Assembly (NCBI GenBank): GCA_900542045.1
Contig: UQMI01000004.1
Span: forward strand, 1-64,000
Origin: an uncultured Blautia sp.
GTDB taxonomy: Bacteria > Bacillota > Clostridia > Lachnospirales > Lachnospiraceae
DNA: 64,000 nt
Reading direction: 5' to 3'
The position numbers and the translations under genes were made by a program. A model generated the notes under the pieces. The model saw only the letters and a list, made by a program, of their open reading frames with translations. It searched no databases and was not told the DNA's origin. How positions within the stretch are numbered: the stretch's first letter is position 1; each line of letters starts with the position of its first letter. Shown in pieces: positions 53,510-62,253 of the stretch.

Positions 53510-53631
53510 ATGTTCTAGCGGTTGTCCGCCGAACAATAGTATTATACTATACAGAAATTGGATTGTCAAATACTTTTTCATATTTTTTCCTTTTTGAAAA
53601 TAGAAATAAGCATTTCACGTCTTCATTTTCT

Positions 53632-54441
53632 TTATATACCCGTACAGTTCCTGCCGCGTTCTTCACTCGAAAGCGACCGGTCACGTACACTGGGAATTAC
53701 ACTAAGCACATATTCCGAGTTTTTGAAATTCTTCTGGCTGATATCTTCCAATCGAATCAGATCCACATCCTGCCACAGTTCTTCAGCAGCTGTCATCAGA
53801 TGTGAAAACATCACACCAAAATTGAACTCCCGGTACTTTCCTCTGCGGCTGCCTCCATCTACTGCAAATACATGAATACGGTTATCACGGATCACAAAAC
53901 GCCAGGGCTGGCTGTTCATACTGGAAGGTGCCATTCTGGCTGCTTCCAGCAGCTGAATGGCCCACTGCTTCGGCTGCTCCTTACCGGCACAGATCCGTTC
54001 CAGCGGCAGCCGTCTGGCTTCTCCTCTTTCCCGGCTGCAGCCATCTTTTGCCTTTCCAAAAGCCATAAAGATGATCAGCTGTTTGCCGTTCTTCTCCCGC
54101 AGCGCCCGAGGCACCATAGCACTGCCAAAAAAACAGCTTCCAATACCTCTGGTGGTAAGATACAGACTGATCTGTTCCATAATGTAACCGGCATTCATCA
54201 TAGCTCTGTCTTTCCTCTCGGAATAGATCGCCAGATAATACGGGGCCCGGATTCCCGGGATGCCGTATCTTCGGGAATGGACATGATTATCCAGGACAGC
54301 CACTTCTGTCTCTATCCCGGCAAATATGCTTCTTATTCCAATGTAATATTCTATGATCTCATCTAATACTTCCGCAGGGATCGCTTCCATCTGATAGCTT
54401 CGGACGGATTTTCTGGTAAAAATTGCCTCGTAAGTATTCAT
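53632..54441 (-). CDS. Nitroreductase-family protein (TM1586 type)
   Basis: A 269-residue FMN-type nitroreductase fold: RKSVRSYQ at 10-17 for FMN phosphate binding, then a tandem-like second half with APSSMNSQPWRF. This two-part layout matches the TM1586-like nitroreductase group. It probably reduces nitro compounds or quinones with NAD(P)H; the natural substrate is not known. It stands alone between tRNA-Gly and the lysozyme gene. Confidence 0.82.
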   Translation of the reverse strand: MNTYEAIFTRKSVRSYQMEAIPAEVLDEIIEYYIGIRSIFAGIETEVAVLDNHVHSRRYGIPGIRAPYYLAIYSERKDRAMMNAGYIMEQISLYLTTRGIGSCFFGSAMVPRALREKNGKQLIIFMAFGKAKDGCSRERGEARRLPLERICAGKEQPKQWAIQLLEAARMAPSSMNSQPWRFVIRDNRIHVFAVDGGSRRGKYREFNFGVMFSHLMTAAEELWQDVDLIRLEDISQKNFKNSEYVLSVIPSVRDRSLSSEERGRNCTGI

Positions 54442-54647
54442 CTCTTCACCTTTGCTTTATGCTGCATTGACGACATAATTATCTTTCTGTCATTTTACGT
54501 TAACATAATAGTAACATAGTTTTTTGTAAAAGCAATTCGATTTTTAGAATTTCCTGAAATTTTAAGAATATCTTAACACTTTCTTCATTCGTCTCCGGCA
54601 CATTTTCTATCCCTGCCCTGTACAGCCGGATCAGAAATTTTTTTTCG

Positions 54648-55472
54648 CTACCGTTCGGATGTATAGGGATAATACCGCAATACATGCTCTGGATAATACT
54701 GGTCCCCATATTGCCATTGGCCGGCCGTTTCATAAAAGCTGTCGCTTTCCTGACGCATCACGCCTCCACTGGCCATCCGGGCAAATTCCGAAGCCGATTC
54801 ATGAGACCATTTTTCTTCTTTTTGCTCTTTCATAAAAGCAAAATAACTGTCTGCTCCAAAATTATATCCCTGCAGCGCCAGTTCAATGGCGGAAATATCC
54901 CTGGGCCCAGATGCCTCTGCCAGGATCAGCGCATGACGCAATTCCTGAATGCCGCAGGCAATAGAATAAGAAGGGTCTGTAATTCCGTTGGGCTCTCTGG
55001 GATATTCCGTATTAAACTGCCCTTCGGAGGACTGCATCACATCCAGGCCTCTGCCCGAACTTTCCTGCATCATGACTGCCATGATCAGATCCACATACTC
55101 TGTCATGTCATACTGATCCGCCAGTTCTTCTACTTCCGTTCTATATGCCTCGCAGGCATCACTTATCGTATATTCTGATTTCGGCGCATGATTCTGCTGC
55201 CGCAGATTCCATATTCCAATGCCGCACAACACCAGCAAAAGAACTGCACACACCAGTGCCATCCTTCTGCGGAACACCAGAGCCCGCCTCTGCCGCCTGG
55301 TCATCCGCCTTCCTGTTCTTCTCCTTCTGCTGCGGCCGGCAGCGGCCTGCCGCCTGGCGCGGCTTCTACGAGAAGCTGCAGAGCTTCTTCTCCTGCTTCC
55401 GGTATTCTGTCTTGCACCGGAAGCGGCAGAATACCGCGGGCCGCGTCTTGTCTGGTACTTTTCCGTACTCAT
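54648..55472 (-). CDS. Membrane-anchored lysozyme-like protein with Arg-rich cytosolic tail
   Basis: A 274-residue protein: residues 1-70 are packed with Arg and Ser (RRRSSAASRRSRARRQAAAG and RRRRTGRRMTRRQRRA), one membrane segment follows (about 70-90), then a CwlT-type lysozyme-like domain with the catalytic Glu in MMQESSGRG and the QGYNFG motif. It should cut peptidoglycan outside the membrane. The tail is unusually basic and may bind nucleic acid or acidic lipids inside the cell. GGAG precedes the ATG. It follows pepF on the same strand. Confidence 0.85.
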   Translation of the reverse strand: MSTEKYQTRRGPRYSAASGARQNTGSRRRSSAASRRSRARRQAAAGRSRRRRTGRRMTRRQRRALVFRRRMALVCAVLLLVLCGIGIWNLRQQNHAPKSEYTISDACEAYRTEVEELADQYDMTEYVDLIMAVMMQESSGRGLDVMQSSEGQFNTEYPREPNGITDPSYSIACGIQELRHALILAEASGPRDISAIELALQGYNFGADSYFAFMKEQKEEKWSHESASEFARMASGGVMRQESDSFYETAGQWQYGDQYYPEHVLRYYPYTSER

Positions 55473-55500
55473 CTGTCACTCCGTTTCCTGTCATCTTTTG

Positions 55501-57303
55501 TCAGAGCAGCCGCTCCAGTTCATCCAGATATTCCTCAAAGGTCTTCATTGCCATCTGCACCGGCTTTCCTTCTGTCATATCTACACCACAAATCTTCAAA
55601 AGATCCAGGCAGTCCATGGAGGAACCTCCGCTCAGGAATTGTTTATATTTCTCCACGATCCCCGGTTCTCCTGCCAGAATCTTACGGCTGATGGCAATAG
55701 CCGCTGAAAATCCCGTAGCATACTGATACACATAAAAGGGTGTATAAAAGTGAGGGATCCGGGCCCATTCCCATCCGATCTCCTCATCACAGATCATCAA
55801 TGGTCCAAAATATTTCCGGTTCAGTTCATAATATGTCTGATACAGCACCTGCGCCGTCAGTGCTTCTCCACCGGCTGATTTTTCATGGACAAGATGTTCA
55901 AATTCCGCAAACATAGTCTGCCGGAAAATAGTCCCTTTACACTGATCCAGAAAATAATTGATCAGATACGCCCTTTCTTCCCTGTCCCTGGCCTTTTCCA
56001 GAAGATGATGAATCAGCAGAGCTTCGTTGCAGGTAGAAGCCACCTCCGCCACAAAGATCCGGTAGCCGGCATAGAGGTACGGCTGCGCTTCATCTGCATA
56101 ATCGCTGTGCAGCGCATGGCCCATTTCATGGGCCAGTGTAAATACATGATTCAAAGAGCCATTGTAATTGAGCAGCACATAGGGATGTGTTCCATAAGCT
56201 CCCCAGGAATAAGCTCCGCTTTTCTTTCCTTTGTTCTCATAGACATCGATCCAGCCGCCGGCAAATCCTTTGTCCAGACGATGCAGATATTCTTCTCCCA
56301 GCGGCGCAAGTCCCTCCCGGACCATCTCCTTTGCTTTGGCAAAGGGGATTTCTCTCTTCTGCTCCCGGGCCAGAGGCACATAGACATCGTACATATGAAT
56401 TTCATCCAGCCCAAGAGCTCTTCTGCGAAGATCCACATAGCGATACATCAGCGGCAGCGCTTCATGTACCATCTCAATGAGATTGTCATAGACCGGTACC
56501 GGAATGTGGCTGACATCCAGCGCCGCCTCTCTTGCAGAATCATAACGCCTCATTGAAGAAAAAAACCTGGCCTGTTTTACATTTGCCTCAAATACTGCCG
56601 CCAGGGTATTTCCGAACTTTGCATAAGCCTGGTATACCTTGCAGAAGGCGTCCCGGCGCACCCGGCGGTCTTCGTTTTCCAGCAGCCGGACAAAAGTTCC
56701 ATGGGTAATTTCCAGAGGCTTTCCTTCTGTATCCCGGATTTCTCCAAAATGCAGATCCGCATTGTTGAACATGGAATAAATATTCTCCGGCCCCTGTCCC
56801 ATGGAAGATGCACGGGCCAGAACCTGTTCCATTTCCTTTGACAGAATATGCTCTCTGTTTCTCTGAAGTTCATGGATATACCGTCTGTAAAGTTCCAGAC
56901 CGGGTTCCGCCTGAAAATAGCGATGCAGGGTCTCCTCATCCAGATCCATCAGTTCTGGTTCTACAAAAGACAGCACATCCTCTGCCGCAGAAGACAGATC
57001 GGATGCTTTTCCGGCCATTTGCTGATACCGGGCATTTCCCATATCTTCATGCCATTTCTGATTTGCATATACATAAAGCCGCTCCAGCATAAGCTCTGTA
57101 TCCTGCTTCCAGTCCAGGATTTCTCTGCACATACGCGCACTTTCTTTTATTTTTCCATGCATCTGCTCCGCCTTCTGGAATTTTTTCCATATGCGCAGAT
57201 AATCGGTTTCCCATTCTTTATCTGAACCATACAGGTCTTCCATCCGCCACTGATCTTCTTTTTTTATCTCACTTCGAAGAGGCAGCTGTCTGTTTTCGTT
57301 CAT
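55501..57303 (-). CDS. pepF: Oligoendopeptidase F
   Basis: A 600-residue M3-family metallopeptidase with HEMGH at 392-396 and the downstream Glu in FVAEVASTCNEALL. It hydrolyses short peptides in the cytosol. Length is normal. GAGGA precedes the ATG. It is divergent from the GntR gene. Confidence 0.95.
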   Translation of the reverse strand: MNENRQLPLRSEIKKEDQWRMEDLYGSDKEWETDYLRIWKKFQKAEQMHGKIKESARMCREILDWKQDTELMLERLYVYANQKWHEDMGNARYQQMAGKASDLSSAAEDVLSFVEPELMDLDEETLHRYFQAEPGLELYRRYIHELQRNREHILSKEMEQVLARASSMGQGPENIYSMFNNADLHFGEIRDTEGKPLEITHGTFVRLLENEDRRVRRDAFCKVYQAYAKFGNTLAAVFEANVKQARFFSSMRRYDSAREAALDVSHIPVPVYDNLIEMVHEALPLMYRYVDLRRRALGLDEIHMYDVYVPLAREQKREIPFAKAKEMVREGLAPLGEEYLHRLDKGFAGGWIDVYENKGKKSGAYSWGAYGTHPYVLLNYNGSLNHVFTLAHEMGHALHSDYADEAQPYLYAGYRIFVAEVASTCNEALLIHHLLEKARDREERAYLINYFLDQCKGTIFRQTMFAEFEHLVHEKSAGGEALTAQVLYQTYYELNRKYFGPLMICDEEIGWEWARIPHFYTPFYVYQYATGFSAAIAISRKILAGEPGIVEKYKQFLSGGSSMDCLDLLKICGVDMTEGKPVQMAMKTFEEYLDELERLL

Positions 57304-57375
57304 AATCCTGTCCTCACTTCCTGAAAATCCTTCTGTCTCTCATTGTACCCTAAAATAATCTTTTTGAAAACGCTA

Positions 57376-57404
57376 TTGACAGATTTTCTTTTCCGGTGTA
57401 CTAT
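57376..57404 (+). promoter_or_regulatory. Sigma-A promoter of the GntR-ABC operon
   Basis: TTGACA (57376-57381), 17 bases, TACTAT (57399-57404). The operator follows at once. Confidence 0.8.
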
Positions 57405-57427
57405 TGTATTAATCACTTAGTACAATA
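57402..57427. promoter_or_regulatory. Operator of the GntR-ABC operon
   Basis: TATTGTA (57402-57408) and TACAATA (57421-57427) are perfect inverted arms 12 bases apart, overlapping the -10. YtrA-type regulators bind such sites to repress their own operons. Confidence 0.6.
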
Positions 57428-57448
57428 ATACAGAAAGGATGTGACGCC

Positions 57449-57814
57449 ATGACATGGAACCTGGATTCCGGTCGCCCCATATATGCCCAGATCATGGAGC
57501 GAGTACAACGCGACATTATTTCCGGTAAATACCACCCCGGAGATAAGCTCCCCTCTGTCCGGGAGCTCGCACTGGAAGCTTCTGTTAATCCAAATACCAT
57601 GCAGAAGGCTCTGTCAGAGCTGGAACGGGACGGCCTGGTCTACTCCCAACGCACCGCCGGCCGATTTATTACGGAGGATATCACTATGATCGAAAAAATG
57701 AAAAAACAACTTGCACACGAACAAATCAGACAATTTCTGGAACAAATGCGCCAGATGGGTTTCAGCAGACAGGAAATACTGACGTTGCTGCAGAATATGA
57801 AGGAGGAAGAGTAA
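57449..57814 (+). CDS. GntR-family regulator, YtrA type
   Basis: A 121-residue protein with a GntR winged helix (PGDKLPSVRELALEASVNPNTMQKALSELE) and only a short helical tail, the hallmark of the YtrA subfamily. It heads an operon with an ABC ATPase and permease, typical for YtrA, which senses envelope stress or antibiotics. Its stop codon overlaps the ATPase start by one base. The operator at its promoter supports autoregulation. Confidence 0.9.
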   Translation: MTWNLDSGRPIYAQIMERVQRDIISGKYHPGDKLPSVRELALEASVNPNTMQKALSELERDGLVYSQRTAGRFITEDITMIEKMKKQLAHEQIRQFLEQMRQMGFSRQEILTLLQNMKEEE

Positions 57815-58512
57815 TGGATTATATTCTGGAAACCAGAGACCTGACCAAAAGCTACGGCGGTCACCTTGTCCTGGATAAAGTAAATTTAACACTTGAACCC
57901 GGCAAAATCATCGGACTTCTGGGCCCCAACGGCAGCGGTAAGAGTACACTTATGAAGCTGATCAACCGTCTTATCCTGCCGTCATCCGGTTCTCTGTCCA
58001 TCTGCGGAATGCCGCCGGGACCGGAAACGAAGAAAGTCGTCGCCTTTCTGCCGGAGCATTCTTATCTGGACGAACAGCTCCGGGTATCGGAAGTCATCCG
58101 CTTTTTCAGTGATTTTTATCAGGATTTTGAAAAAGAACGGGCCTATGACATGCTGTCCCGTCTGGACATTTCCCCAGACGTCCGCATCAAGACCCTTTCC
58201 AAAGGCACAAAGGAAAAAGTACAGCTCCTTCTTGTTATGAGCCGCAGAGCCCGTCTGTACTGTCTGGACGAACCCATTGCCGGCGTAGACCCCGCAGCCA
58301 GAGACTACATTCTCCGCACTATATTAAATAACTACGATGCCAGCGCATCCATTCTGATCTCCACCCATCTGATACAGGATGTGGAGAATATACTGGATGA
58401 CGCAGTATTCATTCAATGCGGAAAAGTACAGCTCCAGGCATCTGTGGAAGATATCCGTATCCAGTATGGAAAATCAGTAGACGAACTGTTTCGGGAGGTA
58501 TTCAAATGTTAA
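57814..58512 (+). CDS. ABC transporter ATPase
   Basis: A 232-residue ATPase: Walker A GPNGSGKST, Walker B LYCLDEPIAGVDP; the signature reads LSKGTKEKVQLLL. Works with the following permease. Export of an antimicrobial peptide or an envelope component is typical for YtrA-controlled transporters, but the substrate is unknown. Confidence 0.92.
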   Translation: MDYILETRDLTKSYGGHLVLDKVNLTLEPGKIIGLLGPNGSGKSTLMKLINRLILPSSGSLSICGMPPGPETKKVVAFLPEHSYLDEQLRVSEVIRFFSDFYQDFEKERAYDMLSRLDISPDVRIKTLSKGTKEKVQLLLVMSRRARLYCLDEPIAGVDPAARDYILRTILNNYDASASILISTHLIQDVENILDDAVFIQCGKVQLQASVEDIRIQYGKSVDELFREVFKC

Positions 58513-59297
58513 GTAAATTATTCCGCTATGAAATGCGCTATTCCAGCCCCATATTGCTGTTCCTCCATGGATTTCTGCTCCTGGGGGCCCTGGTCCTTTT
58601 TGGCATCAGACACTTGCCGGAGTCTCTTCCTGTTTCTGTGATCACTGCTGTGGGAAGCATTTTCTGTATCCTGCTGGCGGCCTGCACAGCTTTTTATACG
58701 TACCTGAATATAGGGATCCGGTTTTACCGGACAGTTTTTTCCCGTCAGGGTTACCTGACCAATACGCTGCCGGTATCCGCCGGACAGCTTCTGCTGTCCC
58801 GTTTTCTTACAGCTGTGCTCTGGGGCATCCTGGATTTTCTTGTTGTGCTCGTCATTCTCTGCCTGCTGTCCGGAGAGAATATTCCGGCCATTTTCCTGAG
58901 CTCCCTGGGACAGGATCCGCAGCTTACCCGCTTTTTCCTGCTGATACTGTTTCTGCTGCCTGCCAGCTTTCTCCTGATCATCACAGCCATTCTCTGCAGT
59001 GTGGCCATGGGAAATCTGTTCACCGGCCACAGGGTTATCGGCTCCGTCGTCTCCTTTTTCGGGCTGCAGATGCTCTCCCAACTGGTTTCCCTGATTCCCC
59101 TGCTGTTTGTCCTGAAGCCCCTGCTCACACTGCCCTCCGGCAGCTACGGAGCAGAAGAAATGATGAACAGCTTTCCGGACGCATTCTTTGCCCTGCAATC
59201 CATGCTCCTGGCAGAAATCTTCCTGTATCTGCTGCTGGCAGGTGCTCTGTATCTGCTCACCTGGCATCTGCTGGACAAAAAGCTGAATCTGGAATAG
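58506..59297 (+). CDS. ABC transporter permease
   Basis: A 263-residue membrane protein with about six segments; the ATG at 58506 (MLSKLFRYEMRYSS) is preceded by GGGAGG and overlaps the ATPase stop by seven bases. The LFRYEMR start is typical of ABC-2 permeases. Partner of the ATPase before it. Confidence 0.85.
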   Translation: MLSKLFRYEMRYSSPILLFLHGFLLLGALVLFGIRHLPESLPVSVITAVGSIFCILLAACTAFYTYLNIGIRFYRTVFSRQGYLTNTLPVSAGQLLLSRFLTAVLWGILDFLVVLVILCLLSGENIPAIFLSSLGQDPQLTRFFLLILFLLPASFLLIITAILCSVAMGNLFTGHRVIGSVVSFFGLQMLSQLVSLIPLLFVLKPLLTLPSGSYGAEEMMNSFPDAFFALQSMLLAEIFLYLLLAGALYLLTWHLLDKKLNLE

Positions 59298-59403
59298 TAA
59301 AACAGCGGGGAGCCGGACACTCCCTGGTATTTCAAAAAATTTACATTTGCTCATATAAAAAGGTGTATAATCAAATCAGAAAACTGACAAGGAGGATTTT
59401 GCA

Positions 59404-59718
59404 ATGTTATATGTAACTACGGAAACCATTCCCGGAAGAAACATCCAACCCCTTGGACTGGTCATGGGAAACACGATCCAAAGCGTACATCTGGGCAAAG
59501 ATATCATGAACAGTTTTAAGACTATCGTAGGCGGCGAACTGACCTCTTATAACGAGATGATGACAGACGCCAGAAACATTGCCCTGGAGCGGATGCTGGA
59601 GGACGCACAGCGTATGAACGCCGACGCAATAGTAGCCATGCGGTTCACTACTGCTTCCATTTCCCAGGGCGCAGCAGAGATACTGGCTTACGGCACCGCA
59701 GTGAAATTTATTGACTAA
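59404..59718 (+). CDS. YbjQ-family protein
   Basis: A 104-residue protein of the YbjQ/UPF0145 family with MLYVTTETIPGRN at the start and ALERMLEDAQRMNADAIVAMRF in the middle. The family forms pentameric rings; its function is not settled. AAGGAGG precedes the ATG. It is probably transcribed on its own and ends in the large hairpin at 59817. Confidence 0.9.
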   Translation: MLYVTTETIPGRNIQPLGLVMGNTIQSVHLGKDIMNSFKTIVGGELTSYNEMMTDARNIALERMLEDAQRMNADAIVAMRFTTASISQGAAEILAYGTAVKFID

Positions 59719-59816
59719 ATCCGGCAGAACTGCTTTTTGATAAAACGGAGAAAGCAGAACTCTCCCGGAAAGCCCGGTGACTCCCGTCTCTGTATTCCCG
59801 ACAGTCAATAAGATAA

Positions 59817-59880
59817 AATAAGACCATCCCGTGAAACTCCCATACCGAAAAAAGTATGTGTTTCATGGAATGGTCTTATT
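59817..59880. terminator. Large hairpin between YbjQ and purH
   Basis: AATAAGACCAT (59817-59827) pairs with ATGGTCTTATT (59870-59880), then CC/GG, TGAAAC/GTTTCA and CATAC/GTATG with single mismatches. It lies between convergent genes, so it probably ends both transcripts. Confidence 0.6.
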
Positions 59881-59941
59881 CTTATCTGTCGGAAAACTTC
59901 GAACAGGAACTTTCCGCAGCTGCTATATGATTGTTATACGA

Positions 59942-61120
59942 TCAATGATGGAACAGACGAATTCCGGTAAACGCCATAACCATATTGTATTTGTTGCAGC
60001 ACTCGATCACCAGATCATCTCTCACGGAACCGCCGGGCTGAGCAATATACGCTACGCCGCTCTTCTTAGCCCGCTCAATGTTGTCGCTGAAGGGGAAGAA
60101 GGCATCTGAACCAAGGGTCACGCCGGTAAGCTGATCCAGCCATGCCCGTTTCTCTTCTCTGGTAAATACTTCCGGTTTCTCCCGGAATACCTTCTGCCAT
60201 GCGCCGTCTGCCAGCACATCCATATATTCCTCACCAATATAGACATCAATGGCATTGTCCCGGTCTGCTCTGCGGATATTCTCCAGGAACGGCAGATTCA
60301 TTACCTTGGGGCACTGACGCAGCCACCAGTTGTCCGCTTTCTGTCCTGCCAGCCTGGTGCAGTGTACACGGGACTGCTGACCGGCACCGATACCAATTGC
60401 CTGTCCATCCTTTACATAGCACACGGAATTGGACTGGGTATATTTCAGGGTGATCAGAGAAATTTTCATATCCCGGATGGCTTCTTCATTCAATGCCTTG
60501 TTCTCTGTCACGATATTGGACAGAAGCGCGTCATCAATGGGCAGCTCCTGTCTTCCCTGCTCAAAGGTTACGCCAAACACCTGCTTGTGCTCCAGAGGCT
60601 CCGGAACATAGTTCTCGTCGATCTGGATCACATTATAATTGCCGTTCTTCTTGGCCTTTAACAGTTCCAGCGCTTCCGGAGTAAAGCCGGGAGCGATAAC
60701 GCCGTCAGACACCTCCCGCTTGATCAGCATGGCTGTATCTCTGTCACATACATCAGACAGGGCAATAAAATCACCAAAAGAGGACATACGGTCTGCTCCT
60801 CTGGCTCTTGCATAAGCACAGGCCAGCGGGGAAAGCTCACCCAGATCATCCACCCAGTAGATCTTAGCCAGAGTCTCTGTAAGAGGAAGTCCAACTGCTG
60901 CCCCTGCAGGAGAAACATGCTTAAAAGAAGTAGCTGCCGGAAGGCCGGTGGCTTTCTTCAGCTCACGTACCAGCTGCCATCCGTTGAACGCATCCAGAAA
61001 ATTGATATATCCTGGTCTGCCGGAAAGCACCTGTATAGGCAGTTCACTGCCATCTGCCATATAGATCCTGGAAGGCTTCTGATTCGGGTTACATCCATAT
61101 TTTAACTGCAGCTCTTTCAT
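59942..61120 (-). CDS. purH: Standalone AICAR transformylase (PurH C-terminal domain)
   Basis: A 392-residue protein equal to the transformylase part of PurH: FLDAFNGWQLV, ATSFKHVSPAGAAVGLPL and the C-terminal AQPGGSVRDDLVIECCN. The N-terminal IMP-cyclohydrolase domain of bifunctional PurH is missing. It formylates AICAR with 10-formyl-THF. The ATG at 61120 has GGAGG eight bases away; an ATG six bases upstream is too close. It follows the separate IMP cyclohydrolase by 13 bases, and both are under the ZTP riboswitch. Confidence 0.92.
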   Translation of the reverse strand: MKELQLKYGCNPNQKPSRIYMADGSELPIQVLSGRPGYINFLDAFNGWQLVRELKKATGLPAATSFKHVSPAGAAVGLPLTETLAKIYWVDDLGELSPLACAYARARGADRMSSFGDFIALSDVCDRDTAMLIKREVSDGVIAPGFTPEALELLKAKKNGNYNVIQIDENYVPEPLEHKQVFGVTFEQGRQELPIDDALLSNIVTENKALNEEAIRDMKISLITLKYTQSNSVCYVKDGQAIGIGAGQQSRVHCTRLAGQKADNWWLRQCPKVMNLPFLENIRRADRDNAIDVYIGEEYMDVLADGAWQKVFREKPEVFTREEKRAWLDQLTGVTLGSDAFFPFSDNIERAKKSGVAYIAQPGGSVRDDLVIECCNKYNMVMAFTGIRLFHH

Positions 61121-61133
61121 GCTCATTTCCTCC

Positions 61134-61847
61134 TTATTGATTCTTGTTTACAATCCTGGATTTCCAGGTTCCTGTGGCAATGTCAATATAGCGTACAAAC
61201 AGCGAAACCTTGTTGTCCGCATTTAAACTGTTCCACAGCAGGTCTGTAAAAGCATCCATATCATCCGGAATTGCCACCAGTTTCGGTTCTCCTTCAAAGC
61301 TGGGCAGAGGATTTCCATCACACTGATAGGTGTGGATAAACCGACCCTGACCGGCCACACAGTTTTCATAGGCATAGGTAAAACGGTTGCATGCTGCCGG
61401 ATTTCCATTGTCACTTTTCAGGATGGACATGGCATAGCTGTATTTTCCATTTTCCACATGCATGATACCGGAAATCCTGGGGGTATAATTGGGTGCATCC
61501 GGCTCGAATTCTCTGCTCCGCAGACTCTGCTCAAAGGTCAGCTGACGGTCCATTCCCTCATAGATCGTATCGGTCTGGTCTCCGTTGGTCACGATGGTCT
61601 TATTTCCCAGGACCCGTACCGGAGCATAGATAATCAGACTTGGATCTGTCAGCTTGGAAGGATCAAATGCCTGGGTGCGGATGCCGTCTCCATCCTCCAC
61701 AAAGATACGATTCCGGCTGTTCTCGCTTCTGCCCATGATGAAATACGCAGCCACAGCCTTCGTACCATCTGCAGAACGGCCAAGGATAATTCCTCTGCCG
61801 GGATAGGAATTGCTCTGTAATTCTTTTTCCAGTGAAATCATTTCCAT
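61134..61847 (-). CDS. purO: IMP cyclohydrolase, PurO type
   Basis: A 237-residue protein of the PurO family, first known from archaea, with SNSYPGRGIILGRSADG near the start and FVRYIDIATGTWKSR at the end. It closes FAICAR to IMP, the last step of purine synthesis. AAGGAG sits eight bases before the ATG at 61847; two upstream ATGs are too close to it. Paired with a transformylase-only purH, it replaces bifunctional PurH. Confidence 0.9.
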   Translation of the reverse strand: MEMISLEKELQSNSYPGRGIILGRSADGTKAVAAYFIMGRSENSRNRIFVEDGDGIRTQAFDPSKLTDPSLIIYAPVRVLGNKTIVTNGDQTDTIYEGMDRQLTFEQSLRSREFEPDAPNYTPRISGIMHVENGKYSYAMSILKSDNGNPAACNRFTYAYENCVAGQGRFIHTYQCDGNPLPSFEGEPKLVAIPDDMDAFTDLLWNSLNADNKVSLFVRYIDIATGTWKSRIVNKNQ

Positions 61848-61899
61848 TCTCATTACTCCTTTGCTGATCACAAACATTCATCGCCTGCCCAGCCAAGAC

Positions 61900-62011
61900 C
61901 GCCCGGCTTATGCCTTCGCGCAGCGGACGAAACACGCTCTGCTGTTTCGCCGCTCACGGGCGGCGCCAAATGGGAATATAAATATTCCCGCCCGGCTTAT
62001 GCCTTCGCGCA
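61900..62011. repeat. Pair of 23-bp direct repeats flanking a structured segment
   Basis: A 23-base sequence ending GGCTTATGCCTTCGCGCA occurs at 61900-61922 and again at 61989-62011. Between them are GGGAATAT-AA-ATATTCCC (61972-61989) and other inverted repeats rich in GCC/GGC. The unit lies in the purO leader, after the riboswitch terminator. It resembles a small mobile or palindromic repeat element. Confidence 0.75.
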
Positions 62012-62048
62012 AAAAAAGCCTGGGTAGCTTGCAACAGGCTGCCCAGGC
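62011..62048 (-). terminator. Expression-platform terminator of the ZTP riboswitch
   Basis: On the minus strand GCCTGGGCAGC (62048-62038) pairs with GCTACCCAGGC (62028-62018) with one mismatch, followed by seven T residues. Its 5' arm is the conserved CCGCCTGGGC of the aptamer, so ligand binding blocks termination. Confidence 0.88.
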
Positions 62049-62121
62049 GGTCGGCTTATTAAAAATCAAAAACACACTGCACTCCCCGATGGTTACCCAC
62101 CATTATCCGCCAGTCATGCAG
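62041..62121 (-). ncRNA. ZTP (pfl) riboswitch
   Basis: Minus strand: CTGCA-TGACTGGCG, a hairpin ATGGT-GGGTA-ACCAT, CGGGGAG, TGCAG closing P1, a variable linker, then CCGACCGCCTGGGC forming the pseudoknot strand. These are the defining elements of the ZTP aptamer. It controls purO-purH, as expected since ZTP/ZMP rise when 10-formyl-THF is low. Confidence 0.93.
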
Positions 62122-62132
62122 CTTCTTTTTTT

Positions 62133-62161
62133 ATACTACAATAGATTATTCCATTTGACAA
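62133..62161 (-). promoter_or_regulatory. Sigma-A promoter of the purO-purH operon
   Basis: TTGTCA (62161-62156), 17 bases, TAGTAT (62138-62133) on the minus strand, just before the riboswitch aptamer. Confidence 0.8.
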
Positions 62162-62253
62162 GCCCCTGATTGATAATTATTTACCAAAAATGGAAACATT
62201 TCTTCCGCAGCAGACAGCAAAAAGCACCGAAACCGGTGCTTTTCTCTGCTTTT

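Noticed and set aside
54500..54733. A 77-residue frame overlapping the end of the lysozyme gene
   Set aside because: It shares its first half with the lysozyme C-terminus in another frame and has no start signals.
57366..57382. A catabolite-response (cre) site near the GntR promoter
   Set aside because: TGAAAACGCTATTGA matches the left half of the consensus but misses the conserved right-hand CA; it overlaps the -35 by chance.
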